DNA from: Mercenaria mercenaria | Taxonomy: Eukaryota; Mollusca; Bivalvia; Venerida; Veneridae | DNA: 64,000 nt | Direction: 5' to 3' | Assembly: GCF_021730395.1 (NCBI RefSeq) | Contig: NC_069369.1 | Coordinates: 66,181,501 to 66,245,500, forward strand | Shown: positions 12,301 through 24,200 of the stretch, piece by piece | Position numbering within the stretch: the first letter of the stretch is position 1 | Layout: each line of letters starts with the position of its first letter | Notes under the pieces: generated by a model | The model's input: only the letters and a program-made list of their open reading frames with translations | The model's database searches: none | What the model was told of the DNA's origin: nothing | Made by a program: the position numbers and the translations under genes

Positions 12301-15231
12301 CCGTACATGTATTAAAACAAATAGCAGCTGGAATCACGGACTACCAAGATAGCGTGAAAAAAAAAGAAATTAGAAGAAAAGCCTGTGTAAAACTCTCACA
12401 CAGTTATTAAATGCATTTAATGAAAAAAAAAACGAATTACTTTTCTATTGGTAATGCTATCAACAACGCCAATATGTACAATACTGGACGGATATCAGCG
12501 CTTAAGTTCACAAGTGTCAATGAATGCGAAAATATGACTCACAGGATATGTATTTTTATATGAATCGCCGGTACCGCCGGCAAAATGACGCCATTTTGAA
12601 ATTAAACAATAGAATGGCACAGAATCTCAGGTTATCGTCAGTAACTTAAATGCCCTTACTTGACCCGAAGCGTTTTTTTTTTTTCAAAAAAAAAAACTGC
12701 GCTCCGGTGCGGGAAAATATTGCACATGCGTTTCATGTATCAAAGTTGTTATCAAATGCAAACAGAAATGTTTATGTTTTCTCACTTGCAGCTTTGTTTA
12801 AAAGATACAGTTATGTAATGTAAAGTTTCAGTTGAATAACGACTAACGTTTACAAGTACATACTACTTAAGAGACAGACTTTAAAAACGGCATCCAGATC
12901 CTAAATTATGGGGTTTAAGTGCAAAAGCCGAATGAAATGTATCAAAATTGTTGCACAACTCCACAGAGGAATGCTTTAAAATCTTTTGCTGAAAATATCT
13001 TGTGATTTTGATAATTCAATGCTTCCTACTCCAAAAACTAAGTTTACAGGATATCAAATTTTAAACTACGTCAATACTTTTGTGTTACTGTTTACCCCCA
13101 CCCTATAAAACCTTTATAATTTATATTCCCCGATAGATATTCTTAAAATTATCCAAAGTTGCCAAGCCTTGTACAACGGCATATCGTAGTCAAAGTAATT
13201 CGACGGTCAGATTGTTTTATATTTGTGACAGGCAATCTAACCGAGTGGAGATATTGCCAATAAGAAAAATAACTAAAATATATCTAGATTACGTCAAATG
13301 TTGGACTACGACATATTGGTGCAATCACTCTCTACAAAAAGTCACACTTTTTCCCCGATTTCTTTATAAATTAAACATGTGCAATGGCAGAACAGCATTC
13401 TCTTACTAATAAACACATTTTTTCTGCTACAGACATTTCCCTATACTTGAATAAAACCCATCATTTAGAGAGTTCTAATTTGCAAAACAATAAAATCATA
13501 AACTCATTTTAGATATAATTCTCTTGCACTCTTCTTATATCATATCCTACCTTCAATTTCTAACTAAAATTTCAAAAAAGCTCACCTTTTTACTGACATC
13601 GATGTGACTTTTTAGACTGTCCACTATGTATTCCCTCTCCACTTGTGATATTCTCGGGTGCGTCACTGGCGAGTCATGCACAATAAATATCCACACCACA
13701 AACCAAAGCACGCCGCATCCACCTATTGAAATGATTATCAAGATCCAAGTGCATAAAACTTGTATCCAACGTCTACTGACATTTCTCTGGCGCGATGCTG
13801 ATTATATGTCAATTTTGACAACATTCAATGCATTTGACATTTAAAACTCTCAAACTGCTGGTGTTCTAGTGTTGACCTTGGTATGTCACAGCGTTCGTGC
13901 ATTCTCTGTTGTTGTTTTTTTTTTTTTGTTGGTGTTTTTTTTTTTACAAATGCCAAAATATGCAAAAATGCCCTTAATTTTTCAAATAGTCTGCGAACTT
14001 CATTCGGCTCAATACTACAGCAGAATAGACCATTTCACGGCAAGCGTCTAAGCATTGGAAAAGTCTTTATCGGTAGACGCATTCTAAGCGAGAATTCTCG
14101 AGACGCAACGAGATTTGAAAAACTGGGGGCTCTTCAGTTATTTATCGATTTTTGCAGCAAAGTTTTCTGATGCATAAATCGGTGAAAAAGGGTTTTCACT
14201 TCAGTGGTTTATTGATTCGACTGATATTGACATAGGAAAACTGAAGTCCTATCTGACTGTTTAGAGTAAAAATATGGTTATGATTTTGTCAACATTTGAC
14301 CGTATTTATATCGAACACTCTGATAAAACCTTCCACCGTTTTTATCAGTATGTGTATTTCTTTTTTATCAAATTTGAATAACGTGAATATTATGCAAAAA
14401 TTTAGAACCCGTGTCACCGCTAAGAGTCTGTTTAAATGAAGCACTAACAAAAGGCAAAAAAACAAAAACAAAACAAATAACAAAACAAAAAATAATGGAC
14501 TTTCGCGTTTAAACAATTACATGCTTACTTCGTTTTCTTATTTTAATCATTATATTTGATTGAACATTTTAAACCATTGTTAACAAATACGTGCAATTCA
14601 GATTTTAAAATAATTCCAGTTTTGAAACTTCAAATACAAATGACTCTTAAAAATAGTCTTTGTCTCATTCATCCAGTCAAAAATTACCCCCGCCCGGAAT
14701 GAATTACACGCTGGTTGGATCGTTCGCCCGTCAGTCGAGCGATCACATGTTTGGTGTCTAGTACGGCCACTCTATCCGTAAGTATTATTTATCAATGGGA
14801 CAAGTTTAAGTTACTGTGGAAATAGTTTAGTGCTTGCAAAAAAAAATTAAAAAATAAAGAACACGTTGAAGAAAACGGGTGTATAACCCTAAACAAACAA
14901 TAATTATTCCCTTATAAGTTGGTCGAAATATGCACAATCAAAACGACAAGAAGTTAATGTCAGACGTAAAAATTTACGGACATGAATTAAATAGATTATT
15001 GTACTTATCCATTTGATGTCCATTATTTGTGTTGGGTTTACGCCGTTTCTCAACAACCTTGTCACGGCGGTTTGCTTACACAACTACTCTCCGTAAGAAT
15101 TTACATCTTTCCCACTTCATGCAGTGCTGTAGGAAGTCGGGCAGTCGGGCCCGAACTAACATCTCCGGATTCCGGAGAAAACTGCATTTAGTTATTTATG
15201 AAACAGCTGAAACGGGCTTAAACTTAATACG

Positions 15232-15273
<42 letters not shown>

Positions 15274-18200
15274 ACTATCTAATAACGCTATAAGCCGTAA
15301 AATAAAGGCTGCAAATAAATTAATAAATTCCACAAACAGACAATATGAACTTGGTTGGAAAATGCGGGAAAAAGACATGTTTAATGTTCCTTTAACTTCC
15401 TAATTTTCTTAGCACTGTAGCGTGAAAATGAACCCGGTAGTCAAGGAGTTTTGTTATCTTATTCTATTCAAAAACATCTCGGGGATCATTTTCAGAAAAT
15501 TTCTAAAATTCTATGGAGGAGAGAACGAGCAGTAAAATGTTTAATAAAAAGTATCATTTTTTCATTACGCTTTTTTTGTGTGTGTAACATGCATTCAGGC
15601 ATACAAGTGTGACAATAAAAATCGGAAAGAAATCGGAGAATTGCTAACAAAATTGAAGTACGCTTAAAATGAAATTTTTGTTGTTGTTTGTATTTTTCCC
15701 TAAATCTCGCGTAAAAGGATGGTAGGGGAAAATTGAAGACAATACAGTGAAAACAAAGTCGGAGACCCCGCATTTTATCTCTCATTTTTCAGTAAAATAA
15801 ATTTGTATTACGAGTTTAGTTTTTTTTTTAATTCTATGGAATGGTTTTTACACATTACTTAGTCATTCCGTTCGAAAATAATAATTTCGTAGAAAGATTT
15901 TGGCATGGTCTTTGCATGAAGTAAGAATTCCTTCGGCGAATAGTCGGAGTACATATTTGAAACTTACATTATCGTATAGGTTTCAACGGTCCTGTTATAA
16001 TAAATGAAATAAATTTCTTTTTGATTGAAATGGGCGCCCGAAACTAAATTAAACTCTGTAAAAACAGCAACGTCAAAACTAATTAGGCTAAAACGTGATT
16101 TTTCGACGCCATTTGCGTAAAAAGTGTGCATTTGACCTTTTCAATAATTGTACATCGGGTGAAGATCAGCTTTTGCTATTAATTAAACAAGTTATTAAGG
16201 ACGCAACTTGTGTTTGAAATTCCCGCTCATTACACCTGTCAATAATTTACAGACGCAGCGGTTGGTCAGCTATCGTAAGACATTGAAGTAAAGCGTTCAG
16301 CTATACAGACTATTTCATTGTTTAGTCTCAACGTAGTTCGATCCAAAAATGAAGAAAACTGTCTCAAACTTAACACGCTGTACATAACCTATCTATCTAT
16401 CTCTTAGCCCCCAGTTTTTGTCTTATCGTTTAATCACGTTAATTCACGGATTAACGGTAATCAGTTTGCGCATGCGCATATACTTCGTGAAATGGTCTAT
16501 TGACAAGAATTTGAGAAAAACAATCAGCTGAAAATGATTTACATCAATTTGTGAGTAGTGAAAAATATCAAACTTTGCATATAAATAATATTATTTTAAA
16601 GAAATGTATACAGTACAGATTTTGTTCATTTCCTATATCCAGAACATAAATATAAAGATAATAATTGGTCACGCCGCTAATTCTGAAGTAAAAAATAGTT
16701 TTGGCTACGAATTTCGCTCAGATTGCCAAAAACAAGTAAATATGGGGTTTTCGACTTAAAAAATGAAAAAAAAAATGTTTTTTTTTTTACAATGTTTTTT
16801 GAAATAAATCTCTAAGTCTCCGTTCATGCTTATCAACACGGGTAAGATAAGAATAAATTGGGGACCACAGTAGAGTAATGAGCAAAAATAGCTGCTTATT
16901 AATGAAATCAAATATTAGTTATAACTTTTATAAGCGACATTCTTAAGCAGGTTACAGGGCGCATGCTCTACTAGCAACTTCCCTGGCTAATTCGCATTAA
17001 TCAGGATGCTGCATAAAAATGTAATTTCTAGTAATTTTAAAATAGTTTCTGAACCGACTTTGGTCGTTTTTTTAATCCCGACAATGATAAAAATTACTAT
17101 CCAAACAAATAATTTTCCAAAAACTTTTCATTCTCCATAAATGTCACATAATATAAAATTGTTTCGATCTACCAATATCCGTCTCTCAGTATCCACTGTG
17201 GGGAATCACATGAACAAAATAATCTCTAAACAAAAGTTATATTTTGAAGAACATGAATAAATTTCTTACCATGATAAGATATGAAATTTAAACATAGCCT
17301 AACATATGACTAATGAAAGTTGTTAAATTATTAAGTAGATTCTAGTTGACAATAATGATAGATATCCTTAAATTACAAACACTAAGGAAAATAAAAAGTC
17401 TCAGTTTCTTGAACTGTTCCAGATAATCAGAAGGTGATTGTAATTGAAATCTATATAGTTTTAGGATACATCTGTGTTGCCATACGAAAGGCTATATTTG
17501 AGATTTACAGCAAACGTTGCTTCAATATTATCCCATATTAGTCATAAAGTTATTTTGGTTTAGAGATTAGTTTGGTCATGTGATTCCCCGCAGTGAGTAT
17601 CTATGTACCGTAACTTAAAGGTTTTATCTTTGATAAAGCTTTACATCTGAAAAGAAATGTCGCTTTCCGAAATAAAAACAAGAAAACACTGTCAAAGAAG
17701 CCTGTAATTATGAAAATACACTTCAATATTTTTGTTGCGTTTTCAAGTTAAATTTAGTAATCCGTCGCTTTTAATAAAATAGACTTCAGCATAACTAACG
17801 CCTGCAGTCTAGATAAAACATGCCCGTCAAATAAATTACGAGCGCTGACAGAAGCCGGGATACGCCACACAGAGCTCCAGTTAATATTAGCGGCGTATAA
17901 GCACAGTTTAGTTTAAAATTTATTACATGATATCAAAGTAAGAACAGTGCAAGAGAAGTGATAATACCTAGAAGATAGAATATACTTGGCCAGCCACCAT
18001 CAAATCCGTACACACACAGGAGTCCGGACAGCGGAAATGTCACCAACACACCGACCTGACAACCTAGTGTAAACAACTCTCACATAAATATGAAAAATCA
18101 GACAGGCATATTTATTTAATAAAATGAATATCTTTTTATGCATATTTTAGTTTGTAAACTATTATAGATGACCTATCATATGAATACATGTTGTCAGTTG

Positions 18201-21200
18201 GCAGCAACCCAATCATAGAGTCTGAGCATGCGATCTGATGGCGTCCACAAAGAAACAAACAAAATTACGTCGTTTGAAAACATTTGAGAATCCGCATTCA
18301 TCTTTATAAAAGAACATTAGAGCCGCACAATGAGGAAACCAACACTGTGCATTTGCGACCGGCATGGATCCAGACCAGCCTGCGCATCCGCGCAGTCTGG
18401 TCAGGATCCATGCTGTTCGCTAACGGTTTCTCTAATTGCAATAGGCTTTGAAAGCGAACAGCATGGATCCTAACCAGACTGTGCGGATGCGCAGGCTGGT
18501 CTGGATCCATGCCGGTCGCAAATGCTCTATGTTGGTCTTCTCATGGTGCGGCTCATTTAATATTAAATATGTGTAAGCTGTCACCTCTTAATAGCAGTCA
18601 CTTGTCTTAAGCAGTCACCTTTCGGTATTTTCGGAGCAAATCAGCTTGTTCTAAGCAACAACCTGTTTTAAAAGGTCAGTTTTGCTTATTCTCTTGACTA
18701 GCTGGTTTTATTGTATTATATGTTGTCACATTTTTTTAAGTCCTCCATGATATCTATTACAAATGTATATCATTCCAGATTGGGTATATAAGAAAACTGA
18801 ATATCAGCTACATGTATATCTGTATAAATAAATAACTTCAACAGTCAAATCCGATGATTTTTTTGTTTCCTGATTTTAATTTTTTATAAAATTTTGCATT
18901 TTCGATTTTTTTCAGAATTCCAGTGTTTATACAGTCACACCTACCTGCATAAACAAAGCCACTCAGCTTGCTCCTTTCCAACGGCGGCGCCCAATATGAA
19001 AACAGTATCGACATGCATGGCCACACCACACCCTTAGTAAGAGAAGGCAAAATGAAATCAACGGAAATGAGAACGAAGAATTATTAACTGAATTGAAAAA
19101 AGATAGGCACCTTTATGTCGCGTGGTAATCAGTTTAAAACACCTAGAAAGGCCGCTGTACCATACAGTTAAAAGTTCAGACTGTAGGCTTACTGAACATA
19201 ATAACTGAACAATAATTCACCCTGTAGATTCGCACATTTACAAGAAATAACATGAATGTTTCATCCAGTCTTACTACTACTGGAAATGAATTAGGTCACG
19301 CAAGCAATAACTCAGGCAAACAATATCAGTCGTAATTAATTTATACTGCCAGCATGCATAACTACACTGATATGCCTGAATATATTTTTTACTACAAAAA
19401 GCATCACCTTGAAATTTTCAACACATACACATCTCGACACTCTCTACCCATTCTGTTAATTTTACGGTTTGTTGTGATGATTAAGTTTGAAGTCAATGAG
19501 TATAGAGTATCGAGATGTGTATGTGTTGAACATTTCAAGGTGGTGCTTTTTGTAGTAAAAAATATTCAGGCATAGGTTTGTTGCGTTTTCATATCTAGTC
19601 AGTGTATAAGTAAACAGACTTGTACCTGGCACAGTCCGGCAATAACACGCAGAATTATCAACAGTATCAAACTTGTCCTTGCAGCGAGAGGTGTCAGCAG
19701 CGTAGCCACCGCACATCCGAGCATACTCCATCCGAACACGTGTTTCCCGCCATATCTTCCCGCTATCCATCCACCCGGAAGTTGCGTCACAATATACCCC
19801 CAGAAAAATGATCCAAGTATAAGACCTTGTGTCTTCTTGTCCCAGTCAAATGTGCCGCTGCTCTGTTCATAAATGAAAGAAAGAATATATGTTAAATATG
19901 AAAATATTAAAATTTGTCGCCTATTAAGAGTCTGAGCGGACGCAGTGGTCCATTGTATGACTACGAAACCAGGGTTCGTGAGTTAGAGTCCCCGCTAATC
20001 CTAATATAAATTACTAACCCCGTATACGGGTGCTTTACACCTGAGACGCTAAAGAACCAGGAAAGCTTCTGGAATTGGAGCGTTTTGGCATTTTCACTGT
20101 AACACTGTAACATTTACAAGGAAGAACTCACGAACACCATATCCAACATTTTTACTGGTGGCTACGCCTGTTGTGAAAATATTGCATCTATGTTCTACCG
20201 GTAAGATATTTCAATCTTACATTGAAACAAACAAATACCCGGTATACTCTAAATCTTCTAAGTGTAATGACTAATCGTTTTTCTTTTCAAAGGAGGAAAA
20301 ATCACTGGGTGTTATTAACAATTCCCATTCTGTAAAATTGTCCCAATAGCTGAATTATAAGAATGGAGAGGAGAAAACGATATTGATAAAATTTTCGTTT
20401 TCTTATAAACTAAAACAAAGAAGCATAATAATTGTATGAAAATAATTGTATATTCTCAATCGCTGTTTGTATAGCCATTGCGATTCGTTGTCAGCTTGCC
20501 AGTAATATTACAATTTGTTTTGTAGTTATCAGATGTTTTTTATGAGCCATGCCTTTTAAAAATATTTTTTTACAATCTGGTTTCTTCTGGTAGATAGCCC
20601 GAACAGTCGATTGACAAGGCGTCAGAAACTGAATGTAGTCATTTTGATAAATAACCGTAACCTTCGTCGAGCAAAAAAAGCAGTTATTATGAACAATTTG
20701 ATAACCTTTCCGCACCTGTAACGTAATTAAACGTATTAGCGTCTGATGGCCCTTTCACGCTTCCGTAGAATCAACATTTATTACACGAAATTTATTTTGA
20801 AAATATTTCTGAAATGTCTAGGTCTCCAGCTCTCAATGTCTACTTTCATTTTCTTTACTTTCGGAAATAGCTGAAGGTCGAGTCACGTCATTTTCTGTGT
20901 TGTAAAAAACACATTATGCCTTGCGAGACTGCTTAAAAATGAGCCCGATGTCCTAAGGATATTAGGAAAATCATTTTTTCTTAAAAAAAAAGTGGGTTTT
21001 TTTTCGACATTTTAACACGTTTGTAGGAAAACAGACGTCTGAGACAAAAATATCTATAAAAAATGCATTTTAGGAAATCTGTATACCTTTATGCACCTGT
21101 AACGTTATTTAACGTATTAGCGTCTGATGACCCGTTCACGCTTCCGTAGAATCAACATTTATTACACGAAATACATTTTGAAAATATTTCTGAAATGTCC

Positions 21201-24200
21201 AGATCTGCAGTTCTCAAATACGGAAAATCTTACATCCGAGGCATATTACTGACACATTCAGGCAATGTAGCGTGACCACTGACTATCGATGAACCCAAAT
21301 ACGACTTTCGTTTTCAAGTTTGGCATGTCTACTTTCATTTTCTTTACTTCCGGAAATAGCTGAAGGTCGAGTGACCTCATTTCCTTTGTTGTCAAAAACA
21401 CAAATATGCCTGGCGAGACTGCATAAAAATGTGACGTCCTATTAAAGGATATGTGATCTAGTTTAGCCATTGTAAAATAACATTAGGCTAAAATCAAAGA
21501 CAGATTGTATAAAAAGACTAGCTTTATGACCGAGTTAAAATCTGCCTTTAATACATACCTGCACAGCTCCACACGTGGCATCTGATTCTTGTGAATTATT
21601 CATCCCAAGGCTTGCCCCTGCTGTTACGTTGCAACTTCCAGTACTGTTTCCGGTTTCCTGTTTGGTCATACATACAATAGCGACACTCATGTCCACCCGT
21701 AAGGCATACAGGTTGATAAACCCAAAGAAACCGACAAGAGTGAGCGCGAGTCTGCTCGAACACCATAGTGGCGCTGTAACAAGTAAAGATATATACACTT
21801 TTCAAGTTCATGTTAATCCAGGGGAAGGCACCGTGGATGCAGCTGTTAATTGTCAAATTGCTGATTCGGAGGTAGCAGGTTCGAGAGATGAATTCGACCA
21901 CGGTGTCCTCAATGGCTAATTCCTTCCAGTAAGCTAACATAGAGCGTAATTTTTAGAACGTTCTGTACAATCAACTTAAAGACGTTGCCTAGGAGACGTT
22001 AAATAAATAGTGTACATGTTCTAAATCTGTTATTTAATAGAATAGAATATCTTTATTCTCCAAACTGGGCCGTTTCTGGCATGAAATTTATAACATGAAT
22101 ACATGAATGACTAAACTACGGACATTAGTATGCTGGACCATAATACTATAATTTCGTTATTGTAGAATGGGCAGAACTCCTACAAAATAGTAGTTAGGAC
22201 AGTAATAATTTTGTCCCTTGCTGAAATATATATATATATAGATCTATATAATGTAACTCAGCAGAACATAAACCCACATACAGTATTTACACGGAATACA
22301 TTTTACATCATAATTAATCCGGACAAGTACTCCTATATGAAGCAAGCTACGTACTATGTTGTTACACGTACATGTTTCAACAATTCACATCTCAAGCTAT
22401 ATAATTCATAGAGGTAATTTGCAAAATAATTGATAATATCAGCTAGCATTTTCATTTCTCATAAGCCGTATGAATTTGTTCTCACTGGACATACTTGTGA
22501 AGCAAGTATTCATATTACCTATTGTCTTATATAGATTTTCACGCTGTGTATTATATGCAGTACATTCAGTAACAAAATGTATCTCATCCTCAACTTCTCC
22601 AGAATGACATAAATTACAATATCTCCTATCAGAAGGACCCTTTTTATACCGCCCAGTTTCAATACTAAGTCTATGAGAACTAATTTTTAAATTAGTAAAA
22701 AAAAGTTCCTATCTCCTTTTTTGTAGCTGGTTGGCCAAGATTTTCTTTAAATAAAGCATATGTACGTAGCTTTCAAACTCCTGTTTGTTTAATATGAGAC
22801 ATTGTACCAGTGAAGTGAGCTTTATACATACTAGTAAGTCTCTACAGAATAAAGTTTTCTGTTATACAATTTTCTAGATGGTATTTTCAGATAGTTCAAG
22901 ATAAAGTGATTTCCAGACACCCAGCTATTTTTTCTTATTTTTATTTCTAAACAGAGAATCACGTTCATCAAATGCACAAAGTAACAGGCTTTCTTTATCA
23001 CATAACATTTTCTTTTGAAGAAAAAAAAGCACAACTGAGCTAACAAAAGAATCAAAATATAATGGGTATAACAGCATCATTATATGCTTTTTTGTGTACA
23101 CCAGTAACATACTTCAAGAATTTTTATGAAGTTTTTCAGAAGGTATATCAATATATTAACAAGAGATCACAGAGTGATCTTGGCGCCCACCAATGTGCCA
23201 TTTTTGAGTGTTCCAAATTTCAAGACTTATTGACTAGCTCAAGGTCAAATTTCATTTCTGTACACAACACAAATCTATGCATGTGGTCCAAATTTGAAGC
23301 CTGTACCTTCAAAAATGTGAAAGTAGGTCACTAGGTCAATGTCAAGGTCAAAGTTTGTTTCGGTACACAAAACTATGCATGTGGTCCTAAATTTGAAGCC
23401 TGTAGATACAGAAATGTGAAAGTAGGTCACTAGGTCAATCTTAAGGTCAAAGTTCATTTCGGTACACAAAACTATGCAAGTGGTCCAAATTTGAAGGCTG
23501 TAGCTTGAGAAATGTAAAAGTAGGTCACTAGGTCAAAATTTAGGTCAAATTTTACTTCGGAATACAAAACTATGCATGTGGTCCAAATCTGAAGCCTGTA
23601 CCTTCAAAAATGTGAAAGTAGGTCACTAGGTCAATGTAAAGGTCAAAGTTTGTTTTGGTACACAAAACTATGCATGCAGTCCAAATTTGAAGGCTGTAGC
23701 TTGAGAAATGTAAAAGTAGGTCACTAGGTCAAAATCCAGGTCATATTTTATTTCGGAATACAAAACTATGCATGTGGTCCAAATATGAAGCCTGTACCTT
23801 AAAAATGTGAAAGTAGGTCACTAGGTCAATGTAAAGGTCAAAGGTCATTTCAGTACACAAAACTATGCAAGTGGTCCAAATTTGAAGGCTGTAGCTTGAG
23901 AAATGTAAAAGTAGGTCACTAGGTCAAAATCAAGGTCAAATTTTATTTCAGAATACAAAACTATGCATGTGGTCCAAATTTGAAGCCTGTACCTTCAAAA
24001 ATGTGAAAGTAGGTTACTAGGTCAATGTCAAGGTCAAAGTTTTTTTTTTTGGTACACAAAACTATGCATGTAGTCCAAATTTGAAGGCTGTAGCTTGAGA
24101 AATGTGAAAGTAGGTCACTAGGTCAAAATCGATGTCAAATTTCATTTTGAAACACAAAACTATGCATATGGTCCAAATTTGATGCCTGTACCTTCAAAAA

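Noticed and set aside
15029-15403. 124-codon open frame with a poly-Lys run
   Set aside because: The Lys run is the translation of a 41-nt A tract in a retroposon-like segment, and no domain is present.
18838-19050. Open frame of 70 codons as a stand-alone small gene
   Set aside because: Its first 30 or so codons are SLC17 exon 4; the rest reads into intron sequence past a GT donor.
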